DNA of 32,279 nucleotides from JBIOJM01 sp044450785 (lineage in GTDB: Bacteria > Planctomycetota > Planctomycetia > Isosphaerales > Isosphaeraceae): the NCBI GenBank assembly GCA_044450785.1, contig JBIOJM010000076.1:1-32279 (forward strand), read 5' to 3'. The translations under genes and the position numbers were made by a program. The notes beneath the pieces were generated by a model. The model searched no databases, was not told the origin of the DNA, and saw nothing but the letters and a program-made list of their open reading frames with translations. Positions 27,001 through 32,279 of the stretch are shown in pieces; position 1 is the stretch's first letter, and every line of letters starts with the position of its first letter.

Positions 27001-27293
27001 ATAAGGAGGTGTCCGACATCACGGCGATCCTGAGCGAGCTGGAGCGGGCGATCCGTGATCAACTGGACGACCCCGATTACCAGCAGGGTTTCCTGCCGGG
27101 CCTCGCCCCGGCCGAGCAGGAGCAGTTCGAGCGGAACGTCGATGCCCTGTGGCGCAGGTTGACGGAGATCCCGAAGGAGATCGAAAAGGAAACCGAGTCG
27201 ATCCGGGCTCGGTTCGCCGACCCGCAGCCCCGGATGTTTCCCGTGGCGGTGACGTTCCTGGTTCCGGCGAGGCTGGCCAGGGAGGGCCGTTGA
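24057..27293 (+). CDS. drmD: DrmD-like SNF2 helicase (class 1 DISARM), 1078 aa
   Basis: Helicase motifs are complete: DDVGLGKTIES (145-155, Walker A), VDEAHN (260-265), LTATPHNGYSE, FTEYRATQNWL, LLATDAASEGIDLQ and RNGRIDRLGQ (about 622-632). The N-terminal region and the C-terminal LPAMSGSWEQCAEGLAHP and FDHNVAKGREDVVLVHLNHRLVQMSLRLLRAE resemble DrmD, the SNF2 ATPase of class 1 DISARM. The start at ATG 24057 has GAAGG six bases upstream; the frame is open further up, but that part lies in repeat DNA. Oddity: residues 772-798 (GGGWRVASHSAPLTAPSAP) look like a small inserted repeat. The partners drmA, drmB and drmC are not in the window. Confidence 0.85.
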   Translation: MAVAVTSAPEAGQLVNVRSRRWVVSDVNKSALPPPPLEPARGVPQHLVSLLSVEDDALGEELQVVWEIEPGATVVEKVALPQPTDFDPPDRLDAFLDAVRWGAASTADVRNIQSPFRSGIDIHDYQLDPVFRAIQMPRVNLLIADDVGLGKTIESGLVALELIIRHRARRVLVVCPASLQVQWRDQMRDKFGLDFRIVDSELMRDLRRRRGIHVNPWSHFPRLITSLDFLKRERPLRLFKETLPAEGESVYPRRYDLLIVDEAHNCAPAGRGKYATDSLRTAAIRTLAPHFEHKLFLTATPHNGYSESFTALLELLDNQRFARGMATDTKEFHRQKEAVMVRRLKSELPKDDFGQDQFPKRVLEALEVDYPAEERRIHAALKRYSELRQANCREHAEAFATDFVLMTLKKRLFSSPAAFLRTLEKHESSLRNARKRTSVSRPTRGVLQRQIDRVDEDYAVDDEAEEATHEALDAASLLFREPSPEELSLLKEMKAWAERAIAQHDAKTKGLIRWLNEHIRPGGKWSQERVIIFTEYRATQNWLQGVLAAEGLTGGERLLTMYGGMESKDRERIKAAFQTDPRQSPVRILLATDAASEGIDLQNHCSRMVHFEIPWNPNRLEQRNGRIDRLGQKAKTVQIAHFVGKGYNDREQRLVETAVGDLDADLEFLMRAVRKVEAIREDLGKVGPVIADQVQEAMLGRRTRLDTKRAEAEYEPVRKLFKFERDLAKQIKALKDKLHDTRRELRLESENVQKVVEIALELAGQPGLNAVEPVAGGGWRVASHSAPLTAPSAPRFFHLPAMSGSWEQCAEGLAHPFTGQARPFVFDHNVAKGREDVVLVHLNHRLVQMSLRLLRAEIWALEGQKKRLNRVTARVVPDRALQHLAVVAHARLVVIGGDSQRLHEEIITAGGQIREGRFSRFGALREMQDILAAATDEEPSEAVKRKLLNLWLAIAEPLHQALDARTTDRTEGLTKMLAERVDKEVSDITAILSELERAIRDQLDDPDYQQGFLPGLAPAEQEQFERNVDALWRRLTEIPKEIEKETESIRARFADPQPRMFPVAVTFLVPARLAREGR
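26380..26400 (+). repeat. GGGTGGC tandem repeat inside drmD
   Basis: Three perfect 7-base copies are followed by non-conserved, low-complexity coding sequence up to about 26450. The frame is kept. They lie between the helicase core and the C-terminal domain. Confidence 0.8.
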
Positions 27294-27658
27294 TGGCAGA
27301 CCTTCGACCGGTTCCCGATGAGGCCGTTGTCGTCCGATGCGGACAGACTCCCTTCGTGAAAAGTCCCCTCGATCGTGCTTGCCGGCATCATCCAGATGGA
27401 GTGTACGGGTTCTCCGTCCAGGCGGAACTCGGATTGACCGTTGAGCAACTCGCGGCCGCCTGCTCGAATAAGAGCGTTGGCTTCACGACCGTCGCCCAAA
27501 TCCGGATAATGGGTTATCAGGTCTTGCGCACGCGCGGCGAGGCTCATCATGCGACAGTCGTCGTCTCCGAGGATTGGAGTGCTGACTCCGCGGTGGATCT
27601 CGCTCAGATCTTCCGACATGCGAGCAACCCGGCACCGAAGAAGCGAAACCGACCATGA
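27293..27658 (+). CDS. Unknown 121-aa protein in the drmD operon
   Basis: I do not recognise the family. ATG 27293 overlaps the drmD stop by one base (TGATG), and GGAGG lies eight bases upstream, so translation is coupled. Visible features are CRHHPDGVYGFSVQAELGLTVEQLAAACSN, a VGFTTVAQIRIMGYQVLRT segment and AHHATVVVSEDW, suggesting a compact alpha/beta fold, then a basic tail PAPKKRNRP. His-rich spots (RHH, AHH) could be functional, but this is speculation. It has no signal or membrane segment. It overlaps the next gene by ATGA and so probably acts with the TPR protein. Confidence 0.8.
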   Translation: MADLRPVPDEAVVVRCGQTPFVKSPLDRACRHHPDGVYGFSVQAELGLTVEQLAAACSNKSVGFTTVAQIRIMGYQVLRTRGEAHHATVVVSEDWSADSAVDLAQIFRHASNPAPKKRNRP

Positions 27659-28602
27659 AGACCATTGCCGCAGATTTCAACGCGATGACAGAAGCAGGGC
27701 ACGTTTGCCTGACAACGCGCGGTTCGCAGGAAGACATCGCGCGCACGGTTCTTCGACCCGGCGACTGGGCCTGGTTGAGCGACGGCGAATTGGTCGTCGG
27801 CGCGCAATTGGCCATCGACGATCGCTACGGGCTGGTCGGGGTCCTTGATTGGGATACCCTCGTTCACCTGGATGATGAAGGTGCCGACGACTTCGACCGC
27901 GTCCGCGCCGAGCTTAATCCATTGATTACCAAAGAGCCTCGCTCAGATGAGGACGAGCCCCGAATCTTTCAGCTTTTGACTCAAATCGAATGCGTTGCCC
28001 CGCCAAATGTCGGGGATGCCTCGCGAGCGTTCTTCCACTTCCGTCGCGCCCTTGCACTGCGCAACATGAGTAAGTTGGGCCTGGCGCTGCTGGAAATGAC
28101 GGAGGCTCGACGCGCCCGGCCCGACGACCCGCAGTTCGTCTTCGTCTACCTCGATCTCCTGCGGCTCGAGGACTTACCCTCCGCGGTCGCGGAGGCCGAA
28201 ACCATCACCGGAACGCCGAGTGTGCCTGCCTTGGTCTTGTCGGCGTGCATCAACATCCTCACGATCCAGGCCGAGCAGATGCCCGACGACCAGTTCGAGT
28301 CGATCGCCGAGCGTGTGCTCGCGTTGTGTCGTCGTTTCGATCAGGCTCCTGACCTCGATCAAGCGGGGGTGTCGCTCGAGGCATTGTCTTTCTTCAACCG
28401 GGGAATCGTACACCTTCGAGCGGGCCGAATCTCGCAGGCTCGACAGGCATTCGAATGCGCCCAAAAGATCTATCCCGTTGGTCTGATGCTCGACCAGCTC
28501 GCCAGGCTCCAGACCTATGATCATCATGCCCGCGAGGTCGCGAGGAACGTGCGCGGCGAGATCGCTGAGCGCTGGGTTCCTACGACGACGGTTGCCGCAT
28601 AA
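27655..28602 (+). CDS. TPR-like protein of unknown role, 315 aa
   Basis: Two parts are seen. Residues 1-75 (MKTIAADFNAMTEAGHVCLT, then LRPGDWAWLSDGELVVGAQLA and YGLVGVLDWDTLVHLDDE) look like a small beta barrel-like domain. About 110-300 are helical TPR-type repeats (SRAFFHFRRALALRNMSKLG, LSFFNRGIVHLRAGRISQAR, QAFECAQKIYP). It is coupled to the previous gene by ATGA and lies nine bases before the DrmMI-like gene. The position between drmD and drmMI is not the usual DISARM order. It may be a linker or regulator protein; function not inferred. Confidence 0.82.
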   Translation: MKTIAADFNAMTEAGHVCLTTRGSQEDIARTVLRPGDWAWLSDGELVVGAQLAIDDRYGLVGVLDWDTLVHLDDEGADDFDRVRAELNPLITKEPRSDEDEPRIFQLLTQIECVAPPNVGDASRAFFHFRRALALRNMSKLGLALLEMTEARRARPDDPQFVFVYLDLLRLEDLPSAVAEAETITGTPSVPALVLSACINILTIQAEQMPDDQFESIAERVLALCRRFDQAPDLDQAGVSLEALSFFNRGIVHLRAGRISQARQAFECAQKIYPVGLMLDQLARLQTYDHHAREVARNVRGEIAERWVPTTTVAA

Positions 28603-28610
28603 TTTACGCC

Positions 28611-30194
28611 ATGCCCTCCTCCCACCACCACCACAACGAATGGCTCTCTCTGATCGAGGTCTCCGGGCCGTTCCTCTCGGTCCCGGTGCTGGAGAAGGTG
28701 TTTCCGCAGGGGCTCGACGCCCATGACCCGGACCACACTCGCCTCATGAAGCTGGCCTTTGAGGAGTGGGAGGACAACCAGCAGGGCGAAAAACCGAATC
28801 CGGCCATCCACCGGGCGTGGATCGACTTCGTGCTCAAGCAGACCCTCGGTCTGCCGGATGATGTGCTCGCCGAAGGGCAGAACATCCCCCAGACCCTCAA
28901 GGCCACCATCGCGGAGCACGGGGAGACGCTCCGGCCCGATGTCGTCGTCCGTAACCCTGAGGGTGCGACCAACGCCGGAAAGGCCCGGCTGCTCGTCCAG
29001 AGGTATCCCGCCACGCAAGATCTCGAAAAGCCGCTCCACGACCGGCATTGGAAGGCATCGCCAGCGACCCGGATGATGGAGTTGCTCCACGCCACCGACA
29101 CCCGGCTCGGGCTCGTCACCAACGGCAACGACTGGATGCTCGTTGATGCTCCCAAGGGGGAGACGACCGGGTTCATCACGTGGGATGCGACCTTCTGGGC
29201 CGAGGAGCCGCTCACCCTGCGGGCGTTCCGCAGCCTGCTGGGTGTCCACCGGTTCTTCAGCGTGGCCGATGCCGACACGTTGGAGGCGATGCTCAAGGAC
29301 AGCACCTCGAACCAGCAGGAAGTCACCGACCGATTGGGGTACCAGGTCCGTGAGGCGGTCGAGGAGATCATCCGGTCGCTCGACAAGATCGATCAGGACG
29401 AGAAGGGTCAATTCCTGGCTGGCATCCCCGAGGCCGAGTTGTACGAGGCTGCCCTGACGGTCATGATGCGGCTGGTGTTCCTGTTCTCGGCCGAGGAGCG
29501 GGGTCTGCTGCTCTTGGGCGACCCGCTCTACGACGAGCACTACGCCGTCTCGACGTTAGTGGCCAGGCTCCAGGAAGCCGCCGACCAGCACGGAGAGGAG
29601 GTGCTGGAGCGCCGGCACGATGCCTGGGTGCGGCTGCTCTCGACCTTCCGGGCGGTCTACGGCGGCCTGTCGCACGAGCGGCTCAAGCTGCTGCCTTATG
29701 CCGGCAAGCTGTTCGACCCCGACCGGTTCTCATTCCTCGAAGGACGAAGGACGGGGACGACGTGGCAAGATCCGCTCCAGCAACTCCTCCCCCCGCTGCC
29801 GATCGACAACCGGACGGTGCTGCACCTGCTCCGGTCGCTTCAGTACCTCGAAATGCACGGGGAGGCCCGCCGACTGAGCTTCCGGGCGCTCGACATCGAG
29901 CAGATCGGCCACGTCTACGAGGGCCTGCTCGACCACAAGAAAATCCATGCCGTTGAACAGAGCAAGCTGTTCAATCGCGGCCTCATTTTGGTGCTCATCT
30001 CGCTGCTTGCCGGGATTTTCCTCCGGCCATACCTAGAGGGCGGTAGAGATAACAGGCAGACTCCTCCACCAGCGCAGCCCATCGAGAAGCCTGCGTCCAT
30101 CCCTGGTGATGGGAAGAGAGAGGCCCCGTCATCTCCTACGAAGGGGAGCGAGAAGGCATCGCCTGCGATTGATGATGGGAGAACTGCGAAATAA
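28611..30194 (+). CDS. Truncated DrmMI-like protein with membrane/proline-rich tail, 527 aa
   Basis: Residues 1-442 resemble the N-terminal part of class 1 DISARM adenine methyltransferase DrmMI (HHHHNEWLSLIEVSGPFLSV, LRPDVVVRNPEGATN, TRLGLVTNGNDWMLVDAP, FLFSAEERGLLLL, ALDIEQIGHVYEGLLDH). DrmMI would continue into the methylase domain with its SAM and NPPY motifs, but none is present. After LLDH the frame runs into about 85 different residues: VEQSKLFNRG, a hydrophobic stretch LILVLISLLAGIFL, then a Pro/Lys/Ser-rich tail. So the gene is either broken by recombination or a new membrane-anchored variant; the sequence favours a chimera. Start ATG 28611 is fixed by the conserved NEWL opening. Confidence 0.78.
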   Translation: MPSSHHHHNEWLSLIEVSGPFLSVPVLEKVFPQGLDAHDPDHTRLMKLAFEEWEDNQQGEKPNPAIHRAWIDFVLKQTLGLPDDVLAEGQNIPQTLKATIAEHGETLRPDVVVRNPEGATNAGKARLLVQRYPATQDLEKPLHDRHWKASPATRMMELLHATDTRLGLVTNGNDWMLVDAPKGETTGFITWDATFWAEEPLTLRAFRSLLGVHRFFSVADADTLEAMLKDSTSNQQEVTDRLGYQVREAVEEIIRSLDKIDQDEKGQFLAGIPEAELYEAALTVMMRLVFLFSAEERGLLLLGDPLYDEHYAVSTLVARLQEAADQHGEEVLERRHDAWVRLLSTFRAVYGGLSHERLKLLPYAGKLFDPDRFSFLEGRRTGTTWQDPLQQLLPPLPIDNRTVLHLLRSLQYLEMHGEARRLSFRALDIEQIGHVYEGLLDHKKIHAVEQSKLFNRGLILVLISLLAGIFLRPYLEGGRDNRQTPPPAQPIEKPASIPGDGKREAPSSPTKGSEKASPAIDDGRTAK

Positions 30195-30347
30195 GCTGCT
30201 GCAGCCCGGACTTGGGGGAAATCAGCGCAAACTCATCGATGCAAGGCGGTTGGAGCGTACAACCGATCACCCGAAAGATCCGCGGACTGAATACCGTTTG
30301 GCGACGCCGACCGGACCAAACTTGTGACTACACGGGTCTCGCTGGCT

Positions 30348-30413
30348 TAGCAAGCTCTTAGGAAGCACTTAGCAAGCTTTTAGTAAGCTCTTAGCAAGTT
30401 CTCAGCAAGAGAC
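30348..30413 (+). repeat. 11-bp tandem array, six units
   Basis: Units TAGCAAGCTCT, TAGGAAGCACT, TAGCAAGCTTT, TAGTAAGCTCT, TAGCAAGTTCT and CAGCAAGAGAC follow without gaps, each with one to three changes. The period is close to one helical turn, so the AAG steps fall on one DNA face. Confidence 0.88.
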
Positions 30414-30465
30414 TCCTCACACAATGGAGACTCGTCACACAAAGTCCGCATGGACTGCTCACACA
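30411..30465 (+). repeat. Interspersed GACTCSTCACACA triplicate
   Basis: GACTCCTCACACA (30411-30423), GACTCGTCACACA (30429-30441) and GACTGCTCACACA (30453-30465) recur with unit starts 18 and 24 bases apart, directly after the 11-bp array and upstream of the EEP gene. Confidence 0.8.
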
Positions 30466-30572
30466 GGTCGGAAGAGCTGGCCAGGGATGAAGTTACAACG
30501 CTCAAATGTCTTACAGCGCTGGCGTTCAGCCCAAGCCGCGACACCCTTCTCCTCCAGCCGGGTCCCGCGAAC

Positions 30573-31316
30573 GTGAGAATCGTGGCCTGGAACATTAACC
30601 ACCGCATCCGAGAGAAGGTCATCCCGGATCAGATGACCGAGGCGATCGTCTCACTCGGCCCCGACGTCATCGTCTTGACCGAGTACGTCCACGGGCCTTC
30701 ACGCGACGGTTTTCTTGCGAGCCTGGCGCATCACGGTTTCCGTAACTGGCTCGTTTCCGATTGCAGGCCACGGGAGAACCACATGCTGATTGCGGCACGA
30801 ACGGCAATTGAACCTGGGCCAATCCGGGCGCCCGAGATCGCCCCTTCGGTACCATCGAATGCGCTTCACGTTCGTTTGCCAGATGAAGGGGTCGAAATCC
30901 TCGGACTTCGGGTGCCCGACTACAGCAAGGACCCGAAGACCAAGCGGGCTTGCTGGGACTGGATCATCGAGATGGCGGCCTCCGTGAAAGATCTTCCATT
31001 TGTCTTAATCGGTGACTTCAACACCGACCCGAAGTATCCGCCGAGTAGGTGCGGTGATCGCATCAAGAGGCTCACCGATGACGGCTGGCAGCTTGCTTTT
31101 CCCCCGGACCGGTCGAGCTTTTGGACTCTGAACGGCGATGCGGTCCACATTGATCACGCCTTCGTGAGCGGACTTTTGCATGTCGAGGGAGCGTCTTACG
31201 TTACCAAGTTCGACCGGCACGTGTTCGCCGGGAACGAATCCGGTGCATTGTCGGACCATGCTGTTTTATTGGTCGACATCACTCGGGATGCGTCTTTTCT
31301 CCCACCCCGGAGGTGA
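30573..31316 (+). CDS. Endonuclease/exonuclease/phosphatase (EEP) family protein, 247 aa
   Basis: The family signature is complete: (V/M)RIVAWNINHR at the start, LTEYV with the metal-binding Glu, VLIGDFNTDP near residues 145-155, and SDHAVLLVDI near the end with the catalytic Asp-His pair; IDHAFVSG supplies the preceding block. EEP enzymes hydrolyse phosphodiester bonds in DNA, RNA or phospholipid-like substrates. I take GTG 30573 as the start because the fold begins there; upstream codons come from repeat DNA. The last dozen residues (about RDASFLPPRR) are encoded antisense to the mazF remnant, so the natural C-terminus is replaced, though the fold should be complete. The substrate is unknown. 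Confidence 0.85.
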   Translation: MRIVAWNINHRIREKVIPDQMTEAIVSLGPDVIVLTEYVHGPSRDGFLASLAHHGFRNWLVSDCRPRENHMLIAARTAIEPGPIRAPEIAPSVPSNALHVRLPDEGVEILGLRVPDYSKDPKTKRACWDWIIEMAASVKDLPFVLIGDFNTDPKYPPSRCGDRIKRLTDDGWQLAFPPDRSSFWTLNGDAVHIDHAFVSGLLHVEGASYVTKFDRHVFAGNESGALSDHAVLLVDITRDASFLPPRR

Positions 31317-31359
31317 AGGGTACCGGCACGAGCACGACGTCTCCCCGCTTCACGGTCAT
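31279..31359 (-). pseudogene. mazF/pemK toxin remnant, 26 codons
   Basis: The frame MTVKRGDVVLVPVPFTSGVGEKTHPE matches the opening of MazF/PemK endoribonuclease toxins (KRGDVVLVxFPFSSGxGxKxRP). It then hits a stop where the conserved core should continue. It overlaps the 3' end of the EEP gene on the opposite strand; the recombination junction is around 31280-31290. The toxin is certainly inactive. Confidence 0.75.
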
Positions 31360-31421
31360 GATTGCGGTTGGTGAGCGTCGTAGTCGTTGTAGAGATCCAT
31401 GGAGGTGACGTCTGCCCATGA

Positions 31422-31844
31422 TCAGGCGAAGGACATCTCCGCTTCGACATCGGATTCCTCGGCGACTTGGATCAACTTCTCGTAAGTCAACGTTGCCAGG
31501 TCTCTCGGCTCCATCTTCGAGGCCCAAAGTCTGGCTCGAAAGATGTGGACGAGCCGAACCCGCCCGTCCCGGATCTCGATCTTGATGCCGGGCATCGTCT
31601 CCGAGACCTTCTTCCAGAAGGTGGAGACCCCCTTGATCAGCGAACCGACGACTTCGTTCGTTTCCTGGCTGTAGTAGACGGTCACGAGGTCGTCGACCCG
31701 CTCAGCATAGAAGCTGTCGGGTTTGGCGAGGAACTCGATGCAATCTCCGTCGGGGTCGTAGATCGCGGTCGGCTCGAACTGTTGGGCAGGCCTCGCCAAC
31801 AGCATCATGCGCTTGGCGAAGTCGCTGTTGGGCATGACGGTCAT
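31422..31844 (-). CDS. Unknown 140-aa protein
   Basis: GGAGG lies six bases before ATG 31844, supporting this start. FEPTAIYDPDGDCIEFLAKP, then ERVDDLVTVYYSQETNEVVGSLIKG, looks like the small beta-sheet domain of DUF2283-like proteins (a Tyr-Asp-x-Asp-x-Asp opening and 'E..GxI.G' strand), duplicated or extended by IKIEIRDGRVRLVHIFRARLW. It lies upstream of the mazF remnant on the same strand (62 bp) and 22 bp after the next small gene, so the three may once have been one unit. Confidence 0.72.
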   Translation of the reverse strand: MTVMPNSDFAKRMMLLARPAQQFEPTAIYDPDGDCIEFLAKPDSFYAERVDDLVTVYYSQETNEVVGSLIKGVSTFWKKVSETMPGIKIEIRDGRVRLVHIFRARLWASKMEPRDLATLTYEKLIQVAEESDVEAEMSFA

Positions 31845-31866
31845 GATAACCTCCGCTTTCCCGACG

Positions 31867-32118
31867 TTACCGCCCCGGGTCCGGGCGTCTCGTGATCATC
31901 TCCAAGATCATCGGGACAATGAGCCCACACTCCTTGGCGTGGCCCATGCTCCGTCGGCCGACGGTCTGCATGCGATCGAAGGAGATTTGAACCTCGCAGG
32001 TCAACGTGCCGTCTTTCGGCTCGACGGCCAGCAGGGTAATGTAATCTCGTCGAGAGGGCCCCTGTGACGACATGAGGCTAAAGTACCCGAGCCGGCTCAG
32101 CCGGGCAAGGTGGGTCAT
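31867..32118 (-). CDS. Unknown 83-aa protein
   Basis: ATG 32118 is preceded by AGGGGA. The sequence (MTHLARLSRLGYFSLMSSQG, then DYITLLAVEPKDGTLTCEVQ, ISFDRMQTVGRR) has a plausible beta-hairpin plus helix and sits 22 bp upstream of the 140-aa gene. No family is recognised. It could be a fragment, and coding status is moderate. Confidence 0.5.
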   Translation of the reverse strand: MTHLARLSRLGYFSLMSSQGPSRRDYITLLAVEPKDGTLTCEVQISFDRMQTVGRRSMGHAKECGLIVPMILEMITRRPDPGR

Positions 32119-32201
32119 CGGGTCCCCTGGCAGATCCAGTCGCTCCGCATATAACGATCAGCCAACTCGTCACGCAGGGCGGACTCATTCTAGTGATCGG
32201 T

Positions 32202-32220
32202 CAACCTTCGATTGATGGGT
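32202..32220 (-). repeat. 19-bp repeat, right copy (inverted)
   Basis: CAACCTTCGATTGATGGGT is the exact reverse complement of the copy at 23778-23796. It lies in the gene-free end of the window. Confidence 0.85.
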
Positions 32221-32279
32221 GGAACAGGGGGAGACTTTCGTTCGGCTCAAGGGGCGGTGACCCTTCGGGTGCCCGGAGA

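Larger units (their letters stand above)
30195..30572. other. Repeat-bearing intergenic stretch
   Basis: No gene is supported in this 378-bp interval. It holds the 11-bp tandem array and the GACTC-type triplicate described separately. Open frames crossing it are accidental, and the next gene begins at GTG 30573. Confidence 0.65.

Noticed and set aside
25755..27062. 435-codon open frame antisense to drmD
   Set aside because: Lies wholly inside the helicase gene with conserved motifs on the other strand.
31360..31440. A mazE-type antitoxin before the mazF remnant
   Set aside because: Only a 14-codon frame (MDLYNDYDAHQPQS) overlaps the mazF start; too short to call.

Overview
The window looks like a chromosomal piece of a GC-rich planctomycete, probably near Isosphaeraceae/Gemmataceae. 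This is inferred from gene content: an ECF sigma factor followed by a zinc-ribbon/Ser-Thr kinase/WD40 receptor, dapL, and several small lineage-type hypotheticals. No rRNA or other species-level marker is present. It consists of two accessory defence regions on either side of a housekeeping block.

Left (1-9.25 kb): a two-gene + strand unit (unknown protein plus a retropepsin-like aspartyl protease) converges on a minus-strand type III-B CRISPR effector operon. Its order is cmr1-cas10(cmr2)-cmr3-cmr4-cmr5-cmr6-card1-csx3, with stop/start overlaps at most junctions. Cas10 keeps the GGDD cyclase motif but has no N-terminal HD nuclease. Card1 should be the cyclic-oligoadenylate-activated nuclease and Csx3 the ring nuclease that removes the signal. 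No CRISPR array, cas6 or cas1/cas2 is visible, so guides must come from elsewhere if the system works.

Middle (9.9-22.4 kb): ssrA (tmRNA, proposed tag ANNTVGLRLAA) with promoter and terminator on the minus strand. Then an ECF sigma factor and a giant kinase/WD40 protein on the plus strand, the latter cut by an in-frame amber codon inside the kinase domain. A minus-strand run follows: TPR lipoprotein-like/exported protein, yebC, dapL, folK, smpB, an orphan DUF433 protein and a Tat-exported enolase-superfamily enzyme. ssrA and smpB, the two partners of trans-translation, lie about 6.6 kb apart.

Right (22.4-32.3 kb): a 1.65-kb gene-free stretch full of short repeats and palindromes, then a plus-strand operon: drmD-like SNF2 helicase, unknown 121-aa protein, TPR protein, and a DrmMI-like protein that keeps only the part before the methyltransferase domain and ends in a membrane/proline-rich tail. 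This resembles a broken or rewired class 1 DISARM locus. After it come an 11-bp tandem array, an EEP-family phosphodiesterase whose 3' end runs into a mazF remnant, and two small minus-strand genes. A 19-bp sequence occurs in inverted orientation at 23778-23796 and 32202-32220, bracketing this whole segment.
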